Below, one piece after another: positions 1 to 7,290 of a stretch of 16,389 nt of DNA. The translations under genes were made by a program, and so were the position numbers. The notes under the pieces were generated by a model that was not told the DNA's origin, made no database searches, and saw nothing but the letters and a program-made list of their open reading frames with translations. The stretch spans positions 1-16,389 of the forward strand of contig JBDTOI010000088.1 in NCBI GenBank assembly GCA_039933315.1. The letters run 5' to 3'. Origin of the DNA: DASXRU01 sp039933315. Lineage in GTDB: Bacteria; Acidobacteriota; Blastocatellia; Pyrinomonadales; Pyrinomonadaceae. How positions within the stretch are numbered: position 1 is the stretch's first letter; the number at the start of each line of letters is the position of its first letter.

Positions 1-1
1 C

Positions 2-136
2 CAACTGGCCGAACGTGCGCTTCAAGCTACTGACGGAAATTTGACTGAAGCAGCCGCTCGCTTGGGCATGCACCGCATCACTCTCCACAAGATGTTGAGA
101 AAGGGCAAAGCCGTTGGTGAGGTTCCTTCTCCGTGA
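2..136 (+). CDS. C-terminal end of a Fis-type HTH regulator (partial)
   Basis: Only the last 44 codons are in the window; the gene starts beyond the left edge and ends at TGA 134-136. The visible peptide reads LAERALQATDGNLTEAAARL, then a Gly-Met turn and HRITLHKMLRK. This is the Fis-family helix-turn-helix (HTH_8) pattern: a first helix, NLTEAAARLG, then a recognition helix. In NtrC-type sigma-54 activators and in some two-component response regulators this domain sits at the extreme C-terminus and binds enhancer-like DNA sites, which fits a stop shortly after it. Whether an AAA+ domain or a receiver domain precedes it cannot be seen, so the regulated genes are unknown. The fold assignment is fairly safe; the full protein type is inference. 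Confidence 0.75.
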   Translation, partial: QLAERALQATDGNLTEAAARLGMHRITLHKMLRKGKAVGEVPSP

Positions 137-147
137 CTAACTCACCC

Positions 148-342
148 GGCTTTGCAAAAACGTGTCTCGTCTAAGTCCGCGATAGCGGACGACTGAGAAT
201 AGCCCAGCGATTCATCGCTGGGTAGAACGTAAATGGGCGACGAAAGTCCGTGCAGCGGACGAATGAAGGGAGTTGATATCCTGGGCGTGTCATTCAGCCG
301 TCCGCTTCGCGGACTGGTTGCACGAGCTTTTTGTGCATAGCC
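148..342. repeat. 195-bp hairpin-rich intergenic element with imperfect inverted ends (copy 1)
   Basis: The left end is GGCTTTGCAAAAA (148-160). The right end is TTTTTGTGCATAGCC (328-342), an imperfect reverse complement. Inside are four short stem-loops: GTCCGC/GCGGAC at 175-190, CCCAGCGA/TCGCTGGG at 203-222, GTCCG/CGGAC at 246-260 and GTCCGC/GCGGAC at 300-314. It begins 11 bp after the stop codon of the HTH gene. A second element at 8867-9060 has the same kind of ends and nearly the same length. It codes for no credible protein; the 67-codon reverse frame across it is a by-product. A non-autonomous mobile element or a 3'-end RNA structure are both possible. Confidence 0.6.
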
Positions 343-372
343 CACCCGCCAACGCTCCCGTCAGACCTGAAC

Positions 373-391
373 TGTAGCCACCATGACTACA
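373..391. repeat. small GTAG/CTAC stem-loop (first of two)
   Basis: TGTAG, nine bases, then CTACA forms a short hairpin. The same outline with a longer stem recurs at 483-500, so the pair looks like copies of a small dispersed repeat. No function can be assigned. Apart from this pair, I see no gene or clear signal in 346-585. Confidence 0.3.
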
Positions 392-482
392 CTGGCGATC
401 TTCGCCACTCCTGTCGTTATCTTTCGAAAGCTCAATAATCTTAGGGCACAAGCTCGCTTTCGTCCGGTGTCTAAACCTTGAG

Positions 483-500
483 TGTAGTCGCGCTGACTAC
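483..500. repeat. small GTAGTC/GACTAC stem-loop (second of two)
   Basis: GTAGTC (484-489) and GACTAC (495-500) pair perfectly around a five-base loop. The outline TGTAG-N-TGACTAC is shared with 373-391. The T-run needed for an intrinsic terminator is absent. Confidence 0.35.
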
Positions 501-630
501 GCAAGGACGCGCTGAAGATTGTCCTCGATCTATCGGCTAATTCAGTAACTGCTTTTCAAATCAGAGTTTAGTCCCGCCTGCGTCATTGATGTGCCTGATG
601 GCATCAATGTTGCCATTGCAGTTCACTGTT

Positions 631-783
631 ATGAGACACAACAAGGTAAAGCTGCGCCACACTTCTTTCGTGTTGGCTTTTATCGCAATTCTGTTCTGGG
701 TTGGCGCGGTCTGCGCCCAAACTACATCGTTTACCTATGCGGCGCTTTCACTCGTCAGATGTGTTGGTTTCCCTTTAGCCTAG
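631..783 (+). pseudogene. remnant of a secreted-protein gene (signal peptide only)
   Basis: From ATG 631 the frame encodes MRHNKVKLRHTSFVLAFIAI, more hydrophobic residues, then VCAQTTSFTYAALSLVRC and a stop at 781-783. The first 30 or so residues are a textbook signal peptide (basic n-region, hydrophobic core, cleavage after CA). The TTSFTY that follows resembles, from memory, the start of secreted acidobacterial proteins that continue as FTYQG(K/R)L. Here the similarity ends after TTSFTY and the frame stops 14 codons later. The frame can be read from ATG 586, but the signal peptide argues for 631. No good ribosome binding site is visible. Most likely a truncated gene remnant; a genuine 50-residue secreted peptide is the alternative. 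Confidence 0.4.
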
Positions 784-833
784 TAAGGTCTGCGCCTTTC
801 TATATCACCCTTAATGCCCGTCATGGGACGGAA

Positions 834-841
834 AAGGAAAG
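834..841 (+). promoter_or_regulatory. ribosome binding site fixing the mosaic-protein start
   Basis: AAGGAAAG lies a few bases before ATG 846. It supports 846 over the upstream in-frame ATG at 591, whose translation gives 85 residues of non-secretory, non-repetitive sequence ahead of a clear signal peptide. Confidence 0.6.
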
Positions 842-845
842 TTCT

Positions 846-3800
846 ATGAAAAGCCCTCTCAAAGTCGCCTCTGTGATCTTTGTTTTGTTGATAGCGATGG
901 TCATCAGCAACATAGGCCATGCCCAAAGTGGCTCATGGGCCACCAGGGCTCCGATGCCCACTGCGCGACTTGCGCTCGCCACTGGCGACGTCAACGGAAT
1001 CGTTTATGCGATAGGAGGCACGCTCGGCAGTTGTGATGCTTTCGCAACAGTGGAAGCCTATGACCCAGTCGCCAACACCTGGACCACGAAAGCTCCGATG
1101 CCGACGGCACGCTATCATCCGGCCATCGGCGTGGTGAATGGCACTCTTTATGCGATAGGGGGCGGCAACTTCTGCGGCGCCACCTACGGGACCGTGGAAG
1201 CCTATGACCCGGCGACCAATACGTGGACGACGAAAGCTCCCATGCCCACAGCGCGATTAACTATGGGTGTCGGTGTTGTCAACGGCATTATTTATGCGAT
1301 TGGTGGTGCTCCGGCGGCATTCGCTCAGTCTGCAACAGTCGAAGCCTATGATCCGGGGACTAATACGTGGACGACCAAAGCGTCAATGCCAACCCCGCGA
1401 GATTTTGTCACCGTGGGCGTTGTGAACGGTATTATTTACGTTGTGGGCAGCCGCGACTCGAGCGGACCAGGATCGATCTTGGCCTATGACCCGGCGACAG
1501 ATACGTGGACGACGAAGGCTCCCGCGCCAACGGGTCGTGACGAGGTTTCCGCGGGCGTGATTAATGGCATCATCTATTCCGTGGGAGGCAATTCTCTCGG
1601 CGTCACAGTCGCTACTGTTGAGGCCTATGATCCAGCAACCGACACCTGGACAACCGAAGCCCCGATGCCGACAGCACGGCAGGAGTTGGGTACGAGCGTG
1701 GTGAACGGCGTGCTCTATGCCATAGGGGGCTGGAATGGCATCCCTTTGGCGACAAACGAAGCTTTCACTCAAACTTCGACACCAACACCAACGCCAACAC
1801 CCATACCGACACCAACGCCGACACCTTCACCGACGCCGGCCTCCTGCACCATAGTCACGAACTCCGGCAACGCGGGCACCGGTTCGCTGCGCCAGGCGAT
1901 CTTATGTGCTAACTTAAATCCCGGCCCGGATACGGTGAGCTTTAACATTCCAACTTCCGACCCGGGATTTAACGGCTCGGTCTTTACGATCCGGCCGCTA
2001 TCCGCTCTTCCCACACTCACGGACAATGGCACAACTATTGACGGCGCGACGCAGACGCTGTTTACGGGAAATACCAATGCCGCTGGTCCTGAGATAGTCC
2101 TCAATGGAAACCCGTCTGTGTTCTTCAGCGCCGGCCTGACGATCATTTCCGGCGCCAACACGATCAACGCGCTGGTGATAAATGGATTTAACAACACGGG
2201 GATCGTGATTTCGGGTGCGGGTGCGTCCGGAAATCACATCACTGGTTGTTACATCGGCACGAATGCGAGTGGCTCGGCAGCAGTGCCAAATACGTTTGAT
2301 GGAATCGCCATTACTAACCTGGCGACCAACAATGTAATCGGCGGCACGACCCCGCAAACACGCAACGTCATCTCCGGGAATAGCCGATCTGGCGTACTGC
2401 TGTTTTCCCCCGGCGCGAACGTTTTTAACAACGTGATTGAGGGAAACTTTATTGGTACGAACGCGAGCGGTCAGTTCGCGGTAGGAAACCTGATGGGCGT
2501 AACGCTGGTATGGGTGACGTCAAACACAATCGGCGGGACGGCGCCCGGTGCGGGAAACCTCATATCAGGCAACTCGCAGGAGGGCATCCATTCAAACGGA
2601 AGTAGTAGCCAGACTATCCAGGGAAATTTCATCGGCACTGATGTGACTGGCACTGCTGCGATACCCAACGGATTCCTGGGCATCAATATGTTCACAAATA
2701 ATGGGTTCTCTTCGGCAAATAACCTGATCGGTGGCTCAGTGGTTGGCGCTGGCAATCTCATCTCCGGTAACCAGGGGACAGGTATAGGAATTGGCGGCAC
2801 TGGTTCGGACAACAACGTCATTCAAGGTAATCGTATCGGCACCGACGTGGGCGGCAGCGCGGCACTAGGCAATGCTAACGGCGGTATCAGCCTGGGCTCG
2901 GCTAACAATTTGATAGGAGGAACGTCCGGCACGGCGCGCAATCTAATCTCCGGCAACGGCGGGAACGGCATCACGATCTTTGGAAACACCGCGACCGGAA
3001 ATCAGGTGCAGGGAAACTTCGTCGGAACTAATGTGACCGGAAATGCTGCCGTGCCGAATGGTGGCCACGGCGTGAGCATTAACTCCGGCAGCAATGTTGT
3101 CGGCGGAACGTCGGCGGCGGCTCGTAACGTCATTTCCGGAAACGACGCGCATGGCATTCGCCTGATAACTGCGGGCGCAACGCTGAACCTGGTGCAAGGC
3201 AACTACATTGGTACCGACGCTAGCGGCAACCTCGCCCTCGCCAACGGTGGCAATGGCGTCGTAATGACCCAGGGAGCAGCGGGTAATCAGATTGGGGGCA
3301 CCGCACCCGGAGCAGGGAACGTCGTCTCTGGAAACGTGGTAAGCGGCATCGTTTGCCGCGGTGCTGGAACATCAAACAACACCATTCAAGGAAACTTCTG
3401 CGGGACAGATGCATCAGGCACCGCAGCCATTCCGAATGCTAATGATGGAATACGATTCGAATCTGGAGCCACGGACAACCTTGCCGGTGGGACAGCCCCC
3501 GGCGCGCGCAATATCGTCTCGGGAAATCTAGCTCACGGTGTTCATATCGACGATTTTCCGGTCGAGGATGGTGGTCCACACCTGGGGACGGCTCGCAACA
3601 CTGTGCAGGGTAATCTCATTGGCACAGATGCGAGCGGAACTCAGCCCATCGGCAATCAACTTCCGGGAGTGATTATATTTGGTGGCGCATCAGACAACCT
3701 GATCGGTGGTACGAATCCGGGAGCCGGAAATGTAATCGCCTTCAACACAGGGAGTACAGGCGCTGGTATCTCAATTGCCAATGACGCTTTTGCCGTTGGC

Positions 3801-4862
3801 GACTCTGGGGGAGGGAACTCTGTTCGCAACCGCATCTCCCAAAACTCAATCTTCTCGAATAGTGGGCTGGGCATCGACCTTAGTAATTTGGCGAACGGAG
3901 CAGATCCGACGCAGGGCCCGACAGCCAATGACTCATGCGACCCTGACTCGGGTCCAAACAATTTCCAGAATTCCCCGCAGCTTACTTCGGTATGCCACAC
4001 AAGCAACACAGCCACTGTTCAAGGGACACTTAACAGCGCTCCCGGAACGACGTTCACCATAGAATTTTTCGCAAACGCGGCTTGTGATTCTTTGGGCTTT
4101 GGCGAGGGACAGACCTACCTGGGTTCGATTCAGGTCACTACTGACGTCAACTGCACGGCCAACTTTACCTTTACGGGGACGACTCCCGCCGGCCAATCTT
4201 TCATTACCGCAACAGCTACGGATCCGGCTGGTAACACTTCGGAGTTTTCAAACTGCCTCACTGAGGTAGACACAGACGGTGACGGGACAACCGACTGTCT
4301 CGATTCATGTCCGAATGATCCGAATAAGATCAATCCCGGGGCCTGCGGTTGTGGCGTTGCTGACACCGACTCGGATGGTGATGGCACGCCCGACTGTCAC
4401 GATACTTGTCCGAACGATCCTAATAAGACTAATCCAGGCACTTGTGGCTGTGGTGTTCCGGATACCGACACAGATGGTGACGGCATACCAAACTGCGTCG
4501 ATGCCTGTCCTCTGGATCCCGCCAACGACGCGGACCAAGACGGAATTTGCGGCAACGTTGATAACTGTCCCAACGTCGCAAACGCCGACCAGGCTGACAA
4601 CGATCACGACGGCATAGGCGACGCCTGCGACCCGGACGACGACAACGACGGGGTACCGGATGCAACGGATAACTGTCCGTTTACCTTCAATCCTGATCAG
4701 GCTGACTTTGATCTCGATGGAGTTGGTGATGCGTGCGATCCGCACACGGGCCCGCCTCGAGACAAAGACCAGTGTAAGAATGGCGGGTGGCAGAGGTTCG
4801 ATACACCGCGCACATTCAAGAACCAGGGTGACTGCATCCAGTATGTAAACACTGGCCACTAA
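846..4862 (+). CDS. secreted Kelch / right-handed beta-helix / thrombospondin-type-3 mosaic protein
   Basis: This 1338-residue exported protein has no recognisable enzyme active site. A signal peptide occupies residues 1-26, with cleavage after GHA. Six Kelch units follow (about 30-305): each has an (N/D)TWTTKAPMPTAR-like strand, VNGxxYAIGG and VEAYDP, enough for a six-bladed propeller. A Thr-Pro linker spans about 310-332. From about 333 a CSLREA-like segment (GTGSLRQAI) leads into a right-handed beta-helix with eight units of GT(D/N)xxGxxAxxN, IGGT and N(V/L)ISGN, ending near NSGLGIDL at about 1007. An Ig-like segment (about 1050-1137) precedes calcium-binding thrombospondin type 3 repeats (about 1142-1300, DTDGDG..DxCP). 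The tail from 1306 carries KDQCKNGGW and FKNQGDC. No LPXTG, PEP-CTERM or type IX signal is seen. A surface, adhesive or carbohydrate-related role is inference. Expression is monocistronic, ending near terminator 5084-5121. Confidence 0.9.
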   Translation: MKSPLKVASVIFVLLIAMVISNIGHAQSGSWATRAPMPTARLALATGDVNGIVYAIGGTLGSCDAFATVEAYDPVANTWTTKAPMPTARYHPAIGVVNGTLYAIGGGNFCGATYGTVEAYDPATNTWTTKAPMPTARLTMGVGVVNGIIYAIGGAPAAFAQSATVEAYDPGTNTWTTKASMPTPRDFVTVGVVNGIIYVVGSRDSSGPGSILAYDPATDTWTTKAPAPTGRDEVSAGVINGIIYSVGGNSLGVTVATVEAYDPATDTWTTEAPMPTARQELGTSVVNGVLYAIGGWNGIPLATNEAFTQTSTPTPTPTPIPTPTPTPSPTPASCTIVTNSGNAGTGSLRQAILCANLNPGPDTVSFNIPTSDPGFNGSVFTIRPLSALPTLTDNGTTIDGATQTLFTGNTNAAGPEIVLNGNPSVFFSAGLTIISGANTINALVINGFNNTGIVISGAGASGNHITGCYIGTNASGSAAVPNTFDGIAITNLATNNVIGGTTPQTRNVISGNSRSGVLLFSPGANVFNNVIEGNFIGTNASGQFAVGNLMGVTLVWVTSNTIGGTAPGAGNLISGNSQEGIHSNGSSSQTIQGNFIGTDVTGTAAIPNGFLGINMFTNNGFSSANNLIGGSVVGAGNLISGNQGTGIGIGGTGSDNNVIQGNRIGTDVGGSAALGNANGGISLGSANNLIGGTSGTARNLISGNGGNGITIFGNTATGNQVQGNFVGTNVTGNAAVPNGGHGVSINSGSNVVGGTSAAARNVISGNDAHGIRLITAGATLNLVQGNYIGTDASGNLALANGGNGVVMTQGAAGNQIGGTAPGAGNVVSGNVVSGIVCRGAGTSNNTIQGNFCGTDASGTAAIPNANDGIRFESGATDNLAGGTAPGARNIVSGNLAHGVHIDDFPVEDGGPHLGTARNTVQGNLIGTDASGTQPIGNQLPGVIIFGGASDNLIGGTNPGAGNVIAFNTGSTGAGISIANDAFAVGDSGGGNSVRNRISQNSIFSNSGLGIDLSNLANGADPTQGPTANDSCDPDSGPNNFQNSPQLTSVCHTSNTATVQGTLNSAPGTTFTIEFFANAACDSLGFGEGQTYLGSIQVTTDVNCTANFTFTGTTPAGQSFITATATDPAGNTSEFSNCLTEVDTDGDGTTDCLDSCPNDPNKINPGACGCGVADTDSDGDGTPDCHDTCPNDPNKTNPGTCGCGVPDTDTDGDGIPNCVDACPLDPANDADQDGICGNVDNCPNVANADQADNDHDGIGDACDPDDDNDGVPDATDNCPFTFNPDQADFDLDGVGDACDPHTGPPRDKDQCKNGGWQRFDTPRTFKNQGDCIQYVNTGH
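936..1760 (+). repeat. six tandem Kelch-encoding units
   Basis: Six units of about 140 bp each encode a Trp-containing TWTTKAPMPTAR-like strand, VNGxxYAIGG and a VEAYDP turn. Units 2 and 3 are closest to each other; units 4 and 5 diverge (VVGSRDSSG and SVGGNSLG replace AIGG-type turns). Six complete units fit a closed propeller. Confidence 0.8.
2250..3755 (+). repeat. eight beta-helix-encoding units
   Basis: Eight imperfect units run IGTNASGSAAVPN-like, then GI.I, N.IGGT, A.N.ISGN. Unit length varies from about 45 to 70 codons, so this is protein-level repetition and not a recent DNA tandem array. The last unit ends NVIAFN instead of ISGN, which fits a helix cap. Confidence 0.75.
4269..4740 (+). 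repeat. thrombospondin type 3 calcium-binding repeats
   Basis: Asp-rich DxDxDG loops alternate with D(S/T/A)CP and C(G)CG cysteine motifs. Two nearly identical copies of CPNDPNK..NPG.CGCG come first, then two DNCPxxxNxDQAD..DGxGDACD copies. By family precedent the Asp loops bind calcium. Confidence 0.8.
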
Positions 4863-4946
4863 GCTGATACCCTTTACGAGGAGGCAGCCGCAAAGGGGCC
4901 CTTCGAGAACCAGGGACAGTGCGACAGTTTGCCCAACCACGGATAG
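4863..4946 (+). other. in-frame post-stop extension carrying a second FxNQGxC motif
   Basis: Directly after the TAA of the mosaic gene, the same frame stays open for 27 codons to TAG 4944-4946. It reads ADTLYEEAAAKGPFENQGQC, then DSLPNHG. PFENQGQC copies the TFKNQGDC motif that ends the annotated protein. Either the TAA is a new stop in a once longer tail, or a tail duplication has been left behind. No start codon or RBS of its own is present. Confidence 0.4.
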
Positions 4947-4959
4947 TTTGATCGATGGC

Positions 4960-4974
4960 AACCCCGTTAGGGTT
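4960..4974. repeat. short AACCC/GGGTT stem-loop
   Basis: AACCC (4960-4964), loop CGTTA and GGGTT (4970-4974). This short hairpin sits between the mosaic gene and its terminator and looks like a dispersed repeat fragment. No function is assigned. Confidence 0.25.
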
Positions 4975-5055
4975 GGTATCGTTTCCCATAACTCGGTTGA
5001 TTCGATCAGAAATTGCTTGGCTGTAGGGATCGAACCAGTGGGCTCAAGAGGAAAT

Positions 5056-5073
5056 CACAGACTGAAGTCTGTG
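5056..5073. repeat. 18-bp near-palindrome CACAGACT-GA-AGTCTGTG
   Basis: Eight-base perfect arms surround a GA centre. There is no T-run after it, so it is unlikely to terminate on its own. It lies 10 bp before the strong terminator. Such palindromes are often dispersed intergenic repeats. Confidence 0.4.
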
Positions 5074-5083
5074 CCACTAAGAG

Positions 5084-5121
5084 AAAGGCCGCTCGCACCA
5101 GATGCGCAGCGGCCTTTTGTT
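5084..5121. terminator. bidirectional intrinsic terminator between convergent genes
   Basis: AAAGGCCGCT pairs with AGCGGCCTTT. Inside the loop, CGC and GCG extend the structure. The + strand continues TTTTGTT, and the - strand exits into CCTTTCTC. The position between the convergent mosaic and peptidase genes fits termination from both sides. Confidence 0.8.
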
Positions 5122-5142
5122 GAACCAGAATTCTGCCGTCAG

Positions 5143-6942
5143 TTATTTAATCTTCAGATCGAACGGCAGCAGGAACATGGCTTCGCCGTGCTTGGCCCGA
5201 TCAAGCAGTTGCGCATAGCGGAAGGCACGGCGCGCATCTTCGGGAAGAATTGCGAGCAGAGCCTGCTGTTGTTTCCGTTCGGCACTCACCCTCGCTTCCT
5301 CACCGCCCCCGCTGAAGAGTTCCTCAAAAAAGTTGCGCGGATAGGGTAGCACCACGCGATGAACCCCTTTGTCAGCCGGTATCTTTGCCAGTTGCTTCGC
5401 AACTTCTACGGCGCGATCCAAACCGCCGAACTCATCGACTAGTCCGTGGCCCTTACCCTGCGCGCCGGTCCACACCCGTCCCTGGCCGACTGCATCGACT
5501 TCCGCTGCGGTCTTGTTACGGCCCTTGGCCACCTTGGGAACGAAATCGTTGTAGTAAGTGGCTGATAGCCACTCTTCAAACTTCTTGCGTTCATCAGGCG
5601 AAAACTTTTCCGTCTCACGAAAGATGCCGGCATTCTTGCCGCGCATCACGTATTCGTTAGTCACGCCCAACCAATCATAGAGTCCCTTTATCACCGGTTT
5701 GCCGCCGACTACACCAATCGATCCGGTGATGGTGGAGGGCTCGGCAATAATCTTGCTTGCGCTCGCCGAGATGTAGTAACCGCCGGAGGCAGCCACGTCG
5801 CCCATGGAAACCACCACCGGTTTGACTTTGTTCGCCGAGTCCACCGCGTGCCAGATGATATCTGAAGCCAGACCGGAACCTCCGGGACTATCGACGCGAA
5901 GCACAATGGCCTTAATCGACTTGTCATCACGCGCATCGTTGAGGGCTTTGGCCAGAGTCTCGGACCCGATCGATTGACCACCGGTAGGACTGTTTTCGGA
6001 TTGCCCTGATCCAATGTCTCCGGTGCCATAAATGATGGCAATCTTTTCGCCCTTGTTGAGGCCCAGGGACTCCTGCGAGATCTGGCGATAGTCGGCCGTC
6101 CTGGTGATGCGCAGTTTGTCCGCCTCTTTGTAACCCAGCCGCTGCTTCAGTTCCTTTTCCAACTCGTCGCGATAAACGGCGCCGTCAATGAGTCCGGCAT
6201 CCTTGGCCTGTTGGGCGCCATAGGGCGCGTTGTCTATTAGCGCTTTTACTTCCTCGACCGATTTGCCGCGCGCGGTAGCGATCGTCTCTACGTAACGATT
6301 GAATAGATCGTCCAGCAGCTCGTTAATGAACTGCCGGTGCGCGTCCGACATGTCCTTGCGGGTAAAGGTGTCGCCGGCGCTTTTGTATTTGCCGATTTGA
6401 AAGAGGTCCGGATAGATGCCCAGCTTATCCAGCGAGCCGCGGAAAAACATTACGTCGGCAGACAGGCCCGTGATGAACAGCTCGCCCGGCGGAGCCACGT
6501 AGATTCGATCGCAAGCGGTAGCTATGAAGTACTCCTTGTTTAGACCCAGCTCGATGAAGGCGTACACAGGTTTGCCCGACGACCTGAAGTCGGCAATGGC
6601 CGCGCGAATCTCTTCAGCCTTGGCCCACCCGGCCCCGGACATATCGATTTCCAGCAGTACTGCGCTGATCCGTTTATCGACCTTCGCCTTCCGGAACTGG
6701 TTGAGCAAACTTGTAAGCGACTGCTCGTCATTCCCGAGCAAACGGCGAATCGGGTCCTCCGGAACGTAATCCGGCATCGACCCGGAGACGCGCAGGGTCA
6801 GTACGCTGTTGTCCTGAATCGAAGGTGTTCCGCCCCGCATGGCCGAAATAATCACCGCCAAACCAGCCACGGTTAGCAGCACGAGCGCCAGAACAATCCC
6901 GGAAATAATGAGAACAGTTTTTCTTCTGCTGGACATTGCCAT
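5143..6942 (-). CDS. sppA: signal peptide peptidase SppA, 67K type (S49 family)
   Basis: This 599-residue membrane-anchored serine protease degrades cleaved signal peptides at the outer face of the inner membrane. One N-terminal membrane helix spans about residues 9-34. Two S49 domains follow, as in E. coli-type 67K SppA. The N-terminal domain carries the catalytic Lys in GKYKSAG (Lys187, by analogy with E. coli Lys209). The C-terminal domain carries the nucleophile in DVAASGGYY (Ser386), followed by ITGSIGVVGG. RVDSPGGSG at about 349-356 is the usual oxyanion-side motif. Length matches the long form. Two starts are possible, ATG 6942 and ATG 6936. GGAG lies 12 bases before the first, so 6942 was kept, though the spacing is long. 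The gene stands alone: a terminator lies upstream (7291-7350) and another downstream (5084-5121). Confidence 0.93.
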   Translation of the reverse strand: MAMSSRRKTVLIISGIVLALVLLTVAGLAVIISAMRGGTPSIQDNSVLTLRVSGSMPDYVPEDPIRRLLGNDEQSLTSLLNQFRKAKVDKRISAVLLEIDMSGAGWAKAEEIRAAIADFRSSGKPVYAFIELGLNKEYFIATACDRIYVAPPGELFITGLSADVMFFRGSLDKLGIYPDLFQIGKYKSAGDTFTRKDMSDAHRQFINELLDDLFNRYVETIATARGKSVEEVKALIDNAPYGAQQAKDAGLIDGAVYRDELEKELKQRLGYKEADKLRITRTADYRQISQESLGLNKGEKIAIIYGTGDIGSGQSENSPTGGQSIGSETLAKALNDARDDKSIKAIVLRVDSPGGSGLASDIIWHAVDSANKVKPVVVSMGDVAASGGYYISASASKIIAEPSTITGSIGVVGGKPVIKGLYDWLGVTNEYVMRGKNAGIFRETEKFSPDERKKFEEWLSATYYNDFVPKVAKGRNKTAAEVDAVGQGRVWTGAQGKGHGLVDEFGGLDRAVEVAKQLAKIPADKGVHRVVLPYPRNFFEELFSGGGEEARVSAERKQQQALLAILPEDARRAFRYAQLLDRAKHGEAMFLLPFDLKIK

Positions 6943-7118
6943 AGTTGTTTCTTACTCCAATCAAGTAGCCCGCGCACAAAACTGCCGCGAGATTTGATGT
7001 CTTTACGCGTGCCGGCGGGAAAAGGTTTATTTTGCGGCTTATGTGCGTCAGTTGGCCCAGGCCCCGGATGGTATCGGCCCGACCAGGGACCGGCAGTTAA
7101 TGTCCGCCAAAAAAGCGC

Positions 7119-7136
7119 GGAAATCCCTGGATTTCC
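7119..7136. repeat. 18-bp palindrome GGAAATCC-CT-GGATTTCC
   Basis: Perfect eight-base arms surround a two-base centre in the 461-bp spacer upstream of the peptidase gene. No T-run follows. It could be a protein-binding site or a repeat fragment. Confidence 0.4.
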
Positions 7137-7164
7137 ACTTGCAAAGATCTTCTGGACCAATGAA

Positions 7165-7232
7165 TCAGGGGACGGAAGTCACTTTGGCTGTTTTATCTTA
7201 CGTTATCCGGTTGCCCGGATTGGGACCCCTGA
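7165..7232. repeat. REP-like inverted repeat TCAGGGG...CCCCTGA
   Basis: TCAGGGG (7165-7171) and CCCCTGA (7226-7232) bracket an internal ATCCGG/CCGGAT hairpin (7205-7220). GGGGACGGAAGTCAC follows the left arm. The layout resembles REP/BIME repeats linked to Y1 (REP-associated tyrosine) transposases, but no transposase gene is in the window, so this rests on general resemblance. Confidence 0.35.
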
Positions 7233-7264
7233 CTAGAATGCGACGCATAGATTCGAGTGTAGCG

Positions 7265-7278
7265 CGTGGGTACCCACG
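7265..7278. promoter_or_regulatory. 14-bp perfect palindrome CGTGGGTACCCACG
   Basis: A perfect dyad, extendable to 18 bases with one G-T pair, lies about 320 bp upstream of the peptidase start and just downstream of the acetyltransferase terminator. It could be an operator for a dimeric regulator, but no adjoining promoter is clear enough to name. Confidence 0.25.
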
Positions 7279-7290
7279 TGAGACATCGGG

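Noticed and set aside
142..345. 67-codon reverse open frame over element copy 1
   Set aside because: It coincides almost exactly with the hairpin-rich repeat, and its sequence is dictated by those hairpins; it has no RBS or domain.
591..845. N-terminal extension of the mosaic protein from ATG 591
   Set aside because: The extension has no export signal or repeats and would bury the signal peptide that starts at 846, which has its own ribosome binding site. It also overlaps the signal-peptide remnant in another frame.
936..1760. CRISPR-like periodicity
   Set aside because: The periodic blocks are about 140 bp, diverged, in frame and encode Kelch blades; there are no short identical repeats with unique spacers.
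1769..2821. Several reverse frames opposite the linker and beta-helix
   Set aside because: One begins in a Gly-Val repeat that is simply the antisense of the Thr-Pro linker; none has an RBS or a recognisable domain.
4305..4961. 218-codon reverse frame opposite the TSP3 region
   Set aside because: Its Val/Ile/Arg-rich, low-complexity content mirrors the Asp-loop codons of the real gene on the other strand.
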